DNA of 64,000 bases, taken from contig SKCR01015059.1 of the NCBI GenBank assembly GCA_019454045.1, positions 124,001 to 188,000 of the forward strand. Reading direction: 5' to 3'. Numbering within the stretch: the stretch's first letter is position 1; every line of letters starts with the position of its first letter. The DNA comes from Zanthoxylum bungeanum. Taxonomy: Eukaryota; Streptophyta; Magnoliopsida; Sapindales; Rutaceae. The translations under genes were made by a program, and so were the position numbers. The notes beneath the pieces are model-generated. The model saw nothing but the letters and a program-made list of their open reading frames with translations, was not told the DNA's origin and ran no database searches. This document shows, piece by piece, positions 10,300-22,756 of this stretch.

Positions 10300-12629
10300 A
10301 AACACATTTTCACCCGGATTATGTTTTAAACACTCAATCTTTCAATTTTATCTTGATCATATAGTTCCAACTATTTAATCAACGATTTCAGGTAAATTAA
10401 TTATAATGATTACTATAGCCCAACAATATAATCAACTATACTTTTAATTGGTTAAATTCAATTATATTGATTATATAATCTAATTATAAAATCAAATATA
10501 AATTGAAATAGTTTGAATACAGTCCAACTGTTAAATTAAAACAACATTAAATATTAGTCCAACTAATATATTTGATTTGACGAAAAATTGAAATTGCGCG
10601 TATGGCAAGTATCTAAACGAATTGCAAATTAATACTTGCCTCCCACTATTTTTCGGCGAGCCTCTAACCCTCTGTTGAGTACTCGGGAAACCGTGTTTCC
10701 TAGTGGGCTAGAATCCCGTTAAATAACACACAATCTTGACTTTGGCCAACAAATTGTATGATACTTAACTAGGTAGATCTTAAAATCAATTGGATCTCAT
10801 CCAATTCCTAGATCCAGTAGGTGGACATTCAAGTCCGAAATATATATCTTATATATGCCAATATATCCAATATATTGCCTAACCCTTTTTCCTATGAATC
10901 AATTAAGCCTTGGCTTTGGCACAACAAATTTAGTGATCCCAGTTAAGCGAAACCCATAACCTTGGAAAGCTTCGTATCGAATGTCGATGGACAAGAACTG
11001 ATCTTGACTTGGCCAATAAATCACAACTTGACAAGACACCGATATGGAACAAAACCTTCATGATTCAAACACATCCGCAATGGACAAAGGTCTTGAATTT
11101 GGCCAACAAACCAATGCCAGTCTTGGATCTTGAGTAAGAATCACTCAATGGAAGGAAAAACCCTTAATATATTTTGAGGGTTTTTCGCGTGCAAATTGGC
11201 AACCAATTTAATTATATTTGTTAAGGTCTCATCATCATACACCCTTAAACATGCATTCTAAACACTAATAAGGCGCGTAAGTAATATAAATAATGATATA
11301 CGGATGATATGATACTTAAACACATTGTTCCTATAACAAATCTCTCTATTTCCTCTCTCCCGCTAGCACATGTATTACTTCTATACCGATTACATAACAC
11401 TTCTAAAGAAACCTCATTTCATTGAGGGGATAGGTGAGAAGAGAAATACAAGAGTAAGGAGGTAATAGCTGGACACGCAGGTCCAATTAATAAATTCTAA
11501 TTTATTACAACAATTTCCAAAATTACCCCACCCAGCTATATCCATTTAATATACATTATTCATGCATCGCAATCATGTATTCACACAAGCATGTTATCAA
11601 TCAATCTAATTCAATTAATAAATCTGAATATTAATGACCATCCAATGTTCCAAACAATGATTTAATTTTGCGAATAAGTACTCAAAGTACGAATTCTTGA
11701 ATTAAATTAAACTACAATATTAATCCAATTTAACATTGTATTAATATACTTCATTTATTTAATTCCAAATTAAATACTACACTTTATTAACGAACCTTTA
11801 CGACTTAAATTCCAAATTAATCGTTACGGGTCTCAAAGCCCGATTAACATTTAATGTCAACTAATTAAAGTTAATGGGCTTTTAATTAATTTCTTAAGGC
11901 GTGGGCTTCGGCAACCAATGCCTAATCAAGGAATCACCCATAAGGCTAGAAATTAATTTTGGTCTATTAGGCCCATTTAAACTTTAAAGGCCCATTAGTC
12001 ATAATTGGACTTTATGGATATGGTTTTGGGCCCAATTGGATCCAACTAATTAGCCTAAACTCATCTTGGTACAACCAAGCCCAATAAGCCCAATAACAAC
12101 TTTTCAAGCCCAAATCCAATTTAAGCCCAATTAATTAAATTACCAAATTCTAAATTTCATAATCTAATTAACCTAAGTGTAAAGCCATAATTAATTAATC
12201 AAATTAACATTTCAAAATATCAATTAGCCTAATTAATTATGCCATGATCATCAAAATATGTCCATCACATTTTAAATAAAAATCAACCTATTTTCATGCT
12301 TCTTAGTCCACGGTAATTTAGGGTTTTAGTAGTCCGATTCGATTCCAATCCAATTGAATCCACAATCAACATTACCCTAATGATTCCAACTCATCCAATG
12401 ATCAAAATCAAAAATACCATGACTTAAGCAAACTATATATTCGGCCAAGCCTTATATTTTGGGGAAAAATTATTCCAAATCAATTTTCATGAAATTGATC
12501 ACATACAACTTCAATTAAACATCATTCAATCATACTCAATCGAATAATTTCATCAAATCATGCTCAAATCGATTTTACCCAATTTTAACCCTAAGTTCAT
12601 TTCATGCTCAAAATGGCTCAAGGTAACAT
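10300..12629 (-). other. E2 long leader between LTR and gag
   Basis: This stretch of about 2.3 kb between the 5' LTR and decayed gag has no supported coding frame. It holds four spaced relatives of CTTGACTTTGGCCAACAAA (near 10736, 10912, 10998 and 11090), a conserved GTTTTTCGCGTG box near 11180, and a region rich in GGCCCA/GCCCAA words (11870-12130). The same layout recurs in E1 (17760-19990) and E4 (42260-44640). Confidence 0.6.
12614..12629 (-). other. E2 primer-binding site, decayed
   Basis: Adjacent to the 5' LTR the minus strand reads ATGTTACCTTGAGCC. Its counterpart in E4 reads ATGGTATCAAAAGCC. TGGTATCA is the usual Copia site complementary to initiator methionine tRNA, so this copy has diverged. 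Confidence 0.6.
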
Positions 12630-14694
12630 TGTTGGGTTTCTATTAAGTCCCAAGGATCATTTACAGCAATGAAATACATGTGAATACTCAAAGAAATATG
12701 GCGGAATCATACTCACTTTGAAAAGATTGGATGCTACAAAGAAAAATATTTTTCCTCCTTGTTGATGAAGCTCACGGCCAAGCATGGTTCTTTGTCCTCC
12801 ATGTTCATCTTCAAGCTCCAATCTTTATCAATGGATTCCAAGCTCACAACTGAGTTTCCCTATCACCTTGTATGCCCTCATTTGGTGTGCTAGCACTTGG
12901 AAATTTTGCCACAAAATTCCTCATCTTCCTTGCATGTCTCGGCCAAGCCAAGTCTTTGAAGAAAATGGCACCAAGTGCCAAATGGGAGAGATGGAGGGGA
13001 AAGGCCTCTTGGACGAATACCATGGAGAGAGAGAGGTTGTGAGTTGGTTTTGTATATCTAATACCAAATACAAAAGTCAAAAACCAAATAATAAACAAAT
13101 GGTAAATGTCTTTCAAGCTTTCAAAAAGCTTCCAACCACTCCCATATACTATTCACATCAATCAAGTGACAAGTTTTCAAGTCACTCAAAGTGACTAGAC
13201 ATTACATCAGTCAAAGTGACAAGTGATTTGACGCTTGATGTGATTAGCGATTTGACGCTTGATGTGACTTATGGGCCACGCTTGATTTGAAATGCGAGTG
13301 CGCCCGTAAACACTCTCGGGCTCAGATTCGCTAATTTCGAATTAACGAATTTTTCTGTTGCTTCATAATTAAATCAAATTTAATTAAATAATCATGCCTA
13401 ACATAATTACTATTCACATCTCTAACGAATTAATTCTAAATTAATTCGTTCGCCCGAATTAAAATTCGATTTTAATTTCGCGTCGAAATCCAATTTCGTT
13501 TAATATATCGAATATATTATTTAATTGATTAATTCTAAATTAATTGTTCTCTCTCTTTAAATAGTATTTTATCCCTGATAAAATATCTCCGTAATTAATC
13601 CCCGATTAATTTTCTCTCTCATCAAATTAATCCCATATTAAAAAAGTGTTAGTCATACGTCATCGGTGAATCTTCGGGAAGCGACCCATGAGATCCTCAG
13701 ATATGTTGTCAGTAAATACAGTTATCGAACTATCCGAATACGTACGTACCTAGTACTATATTTTTTACCGATTTACAAGACAAGGTTGGCTTCTAACAAA
13801 GCGCCATGTCTTCCCAATTCTCCAGAAACATGCTTACTGGAATAAGCGATCTATATCAGGCGTAGTATACGTAGTATCGTGTATATCGATCTAGTATCGG
13901 ATGGTCACGTGTAAGGCCTGGGGCTGGAAATGTGTCTGCCCCGTACGAAGCACATATCGGATCTCTGGTAACTAGTCTCTATAATCGGATATACATGACC
14001 TAGTCATAATATCCTGATAGCTACAGCATATAAGAGAACAAGTTTCGTATCCTACGTGATCATCATCTCCACTATAACTGAAGTGATACTTCCATCTTGA
14101 CATCACACCCAATACACTACGATTCTCAATATACCCAGAAGAGGCGTACACAGAACCAGTTAAAGCCCTGGACGACCAAAACCAAAGCATATTGATTGTC
14201 GCAAGTATTAGCGGTGCAAGTCTTAGGTTAAGACCAAATACACCTACTCTAAATTCGGACTTCCATAGACACAAAGTTATACTACCAATGGAATTCCGAA
14301 TGGGTCTATCCAGAGCGAAGCTATTTTCCGTACCATCGGTAAAACACAACCTCCTATTACATTTGTATGAGTATCCAATACCCAAATATATGAGAATTAT
14401 GTTGTTATGCTCTCGTAACATGCACAAGTGTAATACTAGTCTATTCCACATTATCGATGTCCAATCTCGATAATACTACGACTAGGGATATTTAATGATT
14501 AAACCTTCATAGATTGATACTGTCTCATATCATCTCAATACAGGAACTAATCATAAGGACCTTTCATCATTTATATATCTTGATGATCTAATCACAAATG
14601 ATAAAAGAGCAATTTCCTCTGTAACATAGTTAATTTGTACAACAACACCATGATCTGTACAAATAGTGACACTATGGGTCATAATTGTCCAACA
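12630..14694 (-). repeat. E2 5' LTR
   Basis: This 2065-bp LTR has the same ends as 4800-6858. It contains the short inverted-repeat chain at 13367-13640 and the longest version of the LTR-internal sense frame (13972-14451, 159 codons). The right border is followed by the ACTGA target duplication. Confidence 0.94.
13367..13640. repeat. chain of short inverted repeats (E2 5' LTR)
   Basis: Same structure as the other family LTRs, including AATTAAAT-CAA-ATTTAATT, GAATTAATT-CTA-AATTAATTC and CGAAAT-CCA-ATTTCG. A few stems carry single mismatches here. Confidence 0.85.
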
Positions 14695-14699
14695 ACTGA

Positions 14700-15780
14700 A
14701 GGATGTTCTTAACATCAATCCAGTGACTATCACTTGGATTGGCCTGATTGTGACTCCATATGCTCAAAGCATATGAGACACTAGGTCACGTACATTTTTC
14801 AATATACGAGTTCTCGAAGAGTGTCAACAACCTTTAAATCTAACCCAGTAGATCTTTATTCCTAGAATAAAGGTTGTTTCTCCCAAGATTTTTACGGAGA
14901 ATCTTTCATGAAAGCCAAGCTTTCACCGATTTTATTATGGGAATGTCATTTCCAAGAAATGATATATCATCATTATTTAGAACATTCATTGTTAGTGCGC
15001 TCCCACTAACCTCCTTATATACACTAGAATTATATTTGTTTTGAATTAAATCATACACCATTATGATTACATCAAAATAATTGTTCCAAGAACGAAATGC
15101 ATGCTTCAATCCATAAATGGATCGAATAACCTGCAAACATTGTTTGCTAGTTTAGGTTCGACAAAACCGTCAGGATGTGTAAACATCCTCCAAAAGGTTT
15201 CCTTTTAAAGAAAGCGATTTTGACGTTCAGCTGCCATATTTCATAAATGAAATATGCAGCATCAGCAAGCATTATCCAAATGGATTTAACCATGGCAACA
15301 GGTAAAAGGTTTCATCACAATCGACACAATGTTGATAACGATACCTTTTCGCTACAAGTTTAGCTTAGTACGTTGGTATGTTGCCATCCATGTATGCCTT
15401 CCTTGAAGACTCATATAGTACCAATAGGCACAATGCCTTACGGTACAACAACTAGTATCCAAACATAGTTGTTAAATGTGGAATCCATTTCGGACATCAT
15501 GGGACTTTGCCATAATAGGGAGTCGATACCTTGTATCACTTCCTCATTCGTAGTCAGTTCGTATTCCTTAATAAGATTTGCATCTTTATGAGGTGAGATC
15601 AGAAACCCGTACCTCTCAGGTTGTTTTCTGACTCTCTCCAACTACGCAGTTCTTGTGTATCTGAAGATTAATGGTACAGTTTCATCCTTGATGAACTGTT
15701 TGTGTTCCATTAAGAAATCGGTGCCTTGAACAGTATTACTACGCCGATTTTCATCGAGTTTTACTATCCTCCCACTTACC
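14700..15780 (-). pseudogene. E1 reverse transcriptase remnant
   Basis: Minus-strand frames at 15438-15641 and 14906-15136 match Copia reverse transcriptase. The first reads RYGFLISPHKDANLIKEYE... The second contains SIYGLKHAFRSWNNYFDVII, then SGSALTMNVLNNDDISF and GNDIPIIKSVKAWLS. The motif-A region near 15215-15245 reads EIWQLNVKIAF, with Asn (15225-15227) in place of the catalytic Asp. The usual YVDD box is LNNDD. E2 cuts the downstream RNase H part at 14695. Confidence 0.82.
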
Positions 15781-16299
15781 ACTGAATATCGGTATTCCTC
15801 TTAGGAAAATCGCATGGTGAGCAACAATTACATTGTTCTTTAGTGAGTTATATAAGTACTATACTTTGGTTTCCCTAGGATAATCTATAATTAGCACTTA
15901 TCCAATTTGGGTTCTAGTTTGGTATCATCCAAACTTATGCCTACCACTCCCAAATGTTCAGGAATGAGAATACCCGGTTTCTTTCCTGTTCATATCTAAT
16001 ATGAAGTCTGTAAAACAGATTTATATGGAACCTTATTCAAAATAAGTATTCCACCGTTAAATGTTTATCCCTTTGAAGGAAAATGGTAGCTCAGAGCGAC
16101 TCATGATTAACCTTATCATGTCCAACAAAATTCGGTTTCTCCGTTTGACACACCGTCAAACCGACGTGTTCCAGGAGGAGTCCACATTGAAAGAATACTA
16201 TACTCTTTCAAGTATTTTAGAAACTTACTACTTAAGTATTTTCATCATGGTCTAACCGTGATGGTTTTATACTTTTGCCGATCTATTTGTCTAATTCAT

Positions 16300-17200
16300 G
16301 TCGAAACTCTAAAATTTTCCGATTCGTGTTTCAAAAGAAATACATAACCACAACGAGATGCCACATTCGTAAAGGTCACGAAACATTCATTATCCACCTC
16401 TAGCATAGCTAGATATGAGCTCACTTACGTCACTATGAATGAGGGCTAACAGATCGGTGGCACTTGCACTTTTACCAAGTAAAGGTGTTTTAGGCACTTT
16501 GCCCAATAAATAGATTCGTAGACATTATTTGAATGGAATCAAATTGTCCTAGTACCCATTCTTCGAAAGTGTGGATATACGAGTCTTGTTTAATGTTTCC
16601 CAGACAACACTGCCACATATAAGTCTTATCTGATCAAATCAGTATGAGCTACTTGTTTGTCATGTTATATGTTTGAGATTTATTTATATTCAAAATATAA
16701 ATACTGTTATTCACATTTAATGTATTTATCTCAATATCATCTTTATAAAATAAAACACTTTAGTGTTCTAGAATATAAAGGTATACTCACAACGAGTTAT
16801 ACTCAATATAGAGATGATGTTTCTAGTCAAACTAGTTACATTTTAACAGTTTTCTAATTTAAGTATACACCCAAAGGGTAGTTCCTAAACTTAGGTTTCT
16901 ACGGTTAAAACAGCGACTGTCGTCCCATTTCCAATTCACAGATAAATCTCATCTGAAGTCAGTATCATGCTCATAGCAGATTCTGCACATCAGTACATAT
17001 TTATGTACCATTTTTACTATCTAAAATCCAATTTTAATACTTTTAGTGAACATATTTTTGACAAACATCTTTGAAGTCAGAGCCTTGCCGTCTTCAATTC
17101 CTTCATGTGTGCCTTGTCCATATGGTAGTCACGCTTCAGTGACCCCGTTTGACACAGTTTAGGTAGATATTTTGGGAAATGTTCTTTGTCTTCCTAGAAG
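16300..17200 (-). pseudogene. E1 integrase and zinc-knuckle remnants
   Basis: Around 16380-16470 the minus strand matches the Copia integrase segment also seen at 9050-9150 and 45895-46070, with a decayed SDVS...RGG region. Near 17100-17180 the gag zinc knuckle survives in pieces. No open frame spans the domain. Confidence 0.65.
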
Positions 17201-19999
17201 ATTATAATTATTTAGCCTTTGCCCTTTTCCACATCTCAGAAGCTTTTGGCCAAGACTTGGCCTTTTAGAATATCGAAGTAAGATGCGCTTAGCGCTTCTT
17301 GTCCTTTTGCAAATTTTGGCTTTGGCTCCTTGAGCATAGCTATTAACTCTCCAAGAGTTATCTATTGCAATTAATGCTTCTAAGATTTAAGTATAAACCT
17401 ATAAAGATCCTTCAATTTCTATATCATACTATAAGGATCTAATCCTTAGTTCTAACTAATAAGTTAAGGGGTCATTATGGCAAGCTAACGGATTAAGCAC
17501 TAATGTTATCATCACATGAATCTTCTAAAGATCATGCTCTACTATTTGCTTAACTCTGGGCTTAGGCCTAAGATATTATTTTATCAATAAAGTAACTTCT
17601 TAGTGTCCAGGACTATCCTGAAATTTTATTCCCAATTTGAAAATTAAAGTCGTTTAAACACATTTTCACCCATGATTATGTTTTAAACACTAATCTTTCA
17701 ATTTATCTTGATTTTAATAGTCCAACTATTTAATCAACAATTTCATGTACTTTTGAATATAATGATTACGATAGTCCAACTAAATAATCAACCATACTTT
17801 TAATTAGTTAAATTCAATTATATTGATTACTATAATCCAATTATAAAATCAACTATTTATTGAATTAGTTTGAATACAGTCCAACTGTTTAATTAAAACA
17901 ACATTAAATATTAGTCCAACTAATATGTTAATTTATAGACGAAATATTGAAATGAGCGCGTATGGCAAGTATATAAACGAAATTACAAATCTAATACTTG
18001 CCTCCCACTATTTTTCGGCGAGCCTCTAATCCTCTGTTGAGTACTCGGGAAACCTAGTTTCCTAGTGGGCTAAGATCCCGTTAAATAACACACAATATTG
18101 ACTTTGGCCAACAAATTGTATGATACTTAACTAGGTATATCTCTAAGATCAATTGGATCCAATCCATTCCTATATCCAGTAGATGGACATCCAAGTCCGA
18201 AACATATATCTTATATATGCCAATATATCCAATATATTCCCTAACCTTTTTCTTTTGAATCAATTAAACCTTGGCTTTGGCACAACAAACTTAATGATCC
18301 CAGTTAAGCGGAACCCATTGACTTTGGAAAGCTTCGTAATCAATGTCGATGGACAAGAAGTGATCTTGACTTTGGCCAACAAATCACAACTTGGACAAGA
18401 CACCGATATGGAACAAAGTCTTCATGATTCAAACACATATGCGACGGACAAAGGTCTTGACTTTGGCCAACAAACCAGTGCCAGTCTTGGATCTTGAGTA
18501 AGAATCACTCAATGTAAGGAAAAACGCTTAATATAATTTGAGGGTTTTTCGCGTGAAAATTGGCAACCAATTTATTATTTTTGTTAAGGTCTCATCATCA
18601 TACACCCTTAAACATGCATTTTAAACACATAATAAGGCGCGTAAGTAAATATAATAATGATATGCGGATAGATACTTAAATACATTGATCCTAGATCACA
18701 ACTCTCTCTTTCCTCTCTCCCGCTAGCACAAGTATTACTTCTACCCAATTACATAACACTCCTAAAGAAACCTCATCTACATTTAGGGGAATAAGTGAGA
18801 AGAGAAATACAAAGAGTGAGGAGGTAATAGGCTGAACACGCAGGTCCAATTTAATAAATTCTAAATTTATTACAATAATTTTCAAAATTGCCCCACTCAT
18901 CTAATATTCATCCGATATACATTATTCATGCAACGCAACCATGTATTCACACAAGCATGCTATCAATCAATCTAATCCAATTAATTAATCTGATAATTAA
19001 TGACCATCCAATGTTCAAACAACGATTTTATTTTGCGCGAGTCAAACTCGTTTTGCGAATAAGTACTCAAAGTACGAATTCTTGAATTAAATTAAACTAC
19101 AACATTAAATCCAATTTAATATGTATTTAATACTAATTCACTATTTAATTCCAAATTAAATATTCACACTTTATTATTGAACCTTTGCGACTTAGATTCC
19201 AAATCTAATCTTTACGGGTCTCAAAGCCCGATTAAACATCCAATGTCGTTCAATTAAAGTCCAATGGACTTTCAATTAATTTCTTAAGGCGTGGGCTTCG
19301 GCAACCAAAGCCCAATCAAGGAATCACCCCATAAGCCTAGAAATCAATTTCGGCCCATTGGGCCCAGTTAAACTGGACTTTATGGAAATATTTTTGGGCC
19401 CAATTGGATCCAACTAATTTTCCTAAACCAATCTTGGTACAACCAAGCCCATTAAGCCCAATAATAACTTTTCAAGCCCAAATCCAATTTAAGCCTATGT
19501 AATTAAACTACAAAAATTCCAAATTTCATATTTAATTAACAAAGTGTATTGCAATAATTAATCAACCAAATTAACATTTCCAAAACATCAATTAGCCTAA
19601 TTAATTATGCTAAATAATAACAATTAGTGTCCAACATAATTTAAATAAAATCAAACCAATTTCATGCTAATATAGTCTCGGCAATTAGGGTTTTTAATGT
19701 TCGATTCGGTTTCAATAAAATTAAATCCACAATCAACATTCCCAACATGATTCTAACTCATCCAATGAATCAAAAATCAAAATTCCCAAGACATTAGGGC
19801 ACTAAAAGATTCGGCCAAGCCATCCATATGGGGAAAAATTGATCCAATCCATTTTTCATGAAATTGATCCAATCAAACTTCAATTAAACATCATTTAAGC
19901 ATACTCAATTAATTAATTTAACCAAATCATGCTCAAAATTAATTTATCCAATTTTAACCCTAAGTTCAAGTTTCATGCTTTAACTTGCTATAATACCAT
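17200..19999 (-). other. E1 decayed gag and long leader
   Basis: This contains decayed gag (17200-17760) and then a noncoding leader up to the primer-binding site. The leader has four relatives of CTTGACTTTGGCCAACAAA at about 18094, 18270, 18366 and 18456. It also has the GTTTTTCGCGTG box near 18545 and a GCCCAA-rich stretch at 19270-19500. The minus strand next to the LTR reads ATGGTATTATAGCAAG (about 19984-19999), a decayed TGGTATCA primer-binding site. Confidence 0.6.
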
Positions 20000-22020
20000 T
20001 GTTGGGTTTCTCTAAGTCTCGAGGATCGAATAAAGCGATGAAACACATGTGCGAATACATCAAAAAAGTTGTGGAATACTTACATTGAGCGGCTGAGCGA
20101 TGCTACGAAGAGTAAAAACTTTTATGCCCATTGAAACTCCTCCAAGGCTCACGGCAGTGGGCTGTTTTGGGTCTCCATTTTTAGTCCAAGCTCCAAGCTT
20201 TTGGGTGGAAATTCCATGCTCACATGTGCGGTTCCCTATCACCTTCGCATGACCCCGAATGTGTGCTAGCACTTGGTGATTTTTACCACAAAAATCACCA
20301 TTGCACTCCTCATCATTCTCGGTAGTGAACCAGAAAAAGAAGAGTAAAAAATCAGCCCCTTGGGCGTGAATGGGAGAGAAGAAAAAGTGAGAGAGAGTGG
20401 TGTTAAGTGTATTAGTTAATTGATTTCTAAAATCAATTAAACATATACCAAATCAGAAAATAATAATATATGTCAATCAAGCTTTCAAAAAGCTTTCCAA
20501 CCACTTCCATCAATCAATCAAGTGACAAGTTTTCACATCACTCAAAGTGACAAGTGACTTGACGCTTGATGTGACTAATGATTTGACGCTAGATGTGACT
20601 TGTGGGCCGCACTTGAATTCGAATGCGAGTGCGCTCGCAAACACTCCCGGGCTCGGGTTTGCTAATTCCAAATTAACGAATTTTTATCGCGACGAAATTA
20701 AATCAAATTTAATTAAATAATTTTGCCTGGAAAAATTACTGTTCACGTCACTAACGAATTAATTCTAAATTAACTCGTTCGCCCGAATTAAAATCTAATT
20801 TTAATTGCGCGTCGAAATCTAATTTCGTATAATATATCAAATATATTATTTTATCGATTAATTTCAAATTAATCGTTTTCTCTCTTGAATGATATTTTAT
20901 CCTAGATAAAATATTTCCATAATTAATCCTGAATTAATTTTCTCTCTCAACTAATTAATCCCAGATTAATAAAGTACGAGTCATACGTCATCGGTGAATC
21001 TTCGGGAAGCGGCCCATGAGATCCCCAGATATGTTGGCAGTAAATACGGTTATCGGACTATCTGAATACGTACGTACCTAGTACTACGTTTTACCGATTT
21101 ACAAGACAAGATTGGCTTCTAGCAAAGCATCATGCCTACCCAATTCTCCAGAAATATCCTTACAGGAATATATGATCTATATCAGGCGTAGTATACGTAG
21201 TATTGTGTATGTCGATCCAGTATCGAATGGTCACGTGCAAGGCCTGGGGCTGGAAATGTGTCTGCCCCGTACGAATCACATATCGAATTTCTGGTAACTA
21301 GTCTCTATAATCGGATATACATGACCTAGTCATAATATCCCGATAGCTGCAGCATATAAGAGAACAAGTTTCGTATCCTACGTGATCATCATCTCCATTA
21401 TAACTGAAGTGATACTTTCATCTTGACATCACACCCAATACACTACGATTCTCAATATACCCAGAAGAGGCGTACACAGAACCGGTTAAAGCCCTGGACG
21501 ACCAAAACCAAAGTATATTGATTGTCACAAGTATTAGCGGTGCAAGTCTCAGGTTAAGACCAAATACACCTACCCTGAATTTGGACTTCCCTAGACACAT
21601 AGTTATACTACCAATGGAATTTCGAAGGGGTCTATCAAGAACGAAGCTGTTTTCTGTACCATCGGTAAAACACAACCTCCTATTACACTTGTATGAGTAT
21701 CCAATACCCAAATATATGAGAACTATACCGTTATGCTCTCATAACACGCACAAGTGTAATACTAGTCTATTCCGTATTAGCGATGTCCAATCTTGATAAT
21801 ACTACGACTATGGATATTTAATGATTAAACCTTCGTGGATTGATACTGTCTCATATCATCACAATCCAGGAACTAATCATAAGGACCTTTCATCATTTAT
21901 ATATCTTGGTGATCTAATCACAAATGATAAAAGAGCAATTTCCTTTGTCACATAGTTAATTTGTACAACAACACCATGATCTGTACAAATAGTGACGCTA
22001 TGAGTCATAATTGTCCAACA
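20000..22020 (-). repeat. E1 5' LTR
   Basis: This 2021-bp LTR is a partner of 2246-4267 with TGTTGGG and TCCAACA ends. The right border is followed by the CCCCT target duplication (22021-22025). It carries the inverted-repeat chain at 20696-20970 and an LTR-internal sense frame at 21418-21711. Confidence 0.94.
20696..20970. repeat. chain of short inverted repeats (E1 5' LTR)
   Basis: Same series of palindromes as in the E1 3' LTR. One unit is damaged: the AATTTTGC-TTA-GCAAAATT equivalent reads AATTTTGCCTGGAAAAATT. Confidence 0.88.
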
Positions 22021-22025
22021 CCCCT

Positions 22026-22205
22026 AACTCCAGCATTTCCTTCTATTATTGTATTCCAACCTAAAATCCTCCAACTACTTCAACAAAGCAAACTTTTCAT
22101 TTCTGCACTGTTCATTATTCTATTTTGCTAAATCTCTACTCCTTGGATCGACCCCAGACTCACCGGGTTATTTTATTACTTCGACACTCTTATACTTGGG
22201 AGGAA
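22026..22205 (+). mobile_element. Gypsy LTR L1, right part
   Basis: This continues L1 after the E1 insertion. AACTCCAGCATT and TATTATTGTA here align with AACCCCCAGCATT and CATTATTGTAA of L2 (26058-26090). Near 22140 the text CTCCTTGGATCGACCCC resembles the R/U5 end of plant Gypsy LTRs (L2 has TTCTTGTGGGGTCGA at 26809). The exact 3' end is uncertain. Confidence 0.55.
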
Positions 22206-22756
22206 AAGACTATTTTTTGATCGTGTTAGTGTTTGATAACTGTGAAGATAAAATTAAATTCATTATGGATGGCTTGAGTAAGAAGTCTTTGGATGACATA
22301 TCATTGACTCTTGAGACGCATTCTAGTGGATATGTGCATCACGCAATTCACATGTTATATACACAATTCTGAAAAGAAAGACAACATTTAAGTTTCGGAA
22401 ATCTGACTCTAAAAGACCATGTTTTCCAATTTATAAGAAAATTGGATGGGAATCTTGTCTCTGACGCATAGACATCATTCAAGCCGTAACTTCTTGTAAA
22501 TATTATTATCTCTTTGTATTTATCTAATAATTGTGATTTGTTTTGTTATTTTATTTTATTTTCTCTGACAGGATCTAGATGTTTTTGACTTTCACAATAT
22601 ATTTTATTATTTAGCTAATAATTGTCATCTGGCAGGTATTAGTGCTATTATTACTCACCCTTTTTCAGGTTCTATAAATTCAACTCATCATTGCACTCTT
22701 AAAGGCATCCAGAATTGAGAAAAAAAAATACATAAAAAAATGAAAGCAACTTCAAG
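22206..22756 (+). other. unassigned stretch between L1 and the LOG-like pseudogene
   Basis: A frame at 22049-22372 runs out of the LTR into this stretch. Its later part, from DNCEDKIKFIMDGLSKKS to HHAIHMLYTQF, has protein-like composition but matches nothing I recognise. It may be a decayed Gypsy internal ORF. No primer-binding site is visible after L1. Confidence 0.3.

Larger units (their letters stand above)
4800..14694 (-). mobile_element. Copia element E2, complete LTR pair, nested in E1
   Basis: LTRs lie at 4800-6858 and 12630-14694, flanked by the 5-bp target duplication ACTGA (4795-4799 and 14695-14699). The element is 9895 bp and reads on the minus strand, like E1. Joining the flanks across one ACTGA restores the E1 sequence, seen by comparison with E2's own copy at 7340-7400. 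E2 is therefore the younger insertion. LTRs and internal order match E1 and E4, so all three are one Copia family. The coding region is heavily decayed. Confidence 0.94.
2246..22020 (-). mobile_element. Copia element E1, complete LTR pair, interrupted by E2
   Basis: Direct repeats with TGTTGGG...TCCAACA ends lie at 2246-4267 and 20000-22020. They are bracketed by a 5-bp target duplication CCCCT (2241-2245 and 22021-22025). The primer-binding side is on the right, so the element reads on the minus strand. Without E2 and one copy of its duplication it is about 9.9 kb. Integrase fragments lie upstream of reverse transcriptase fragments, the Copia order. Its insertion split Gypsy LTR L1, and joining L1 across one CCCCT restores continuity with L2. 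Gag-pol is full of stops and shifts. Confidence 0.93.
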
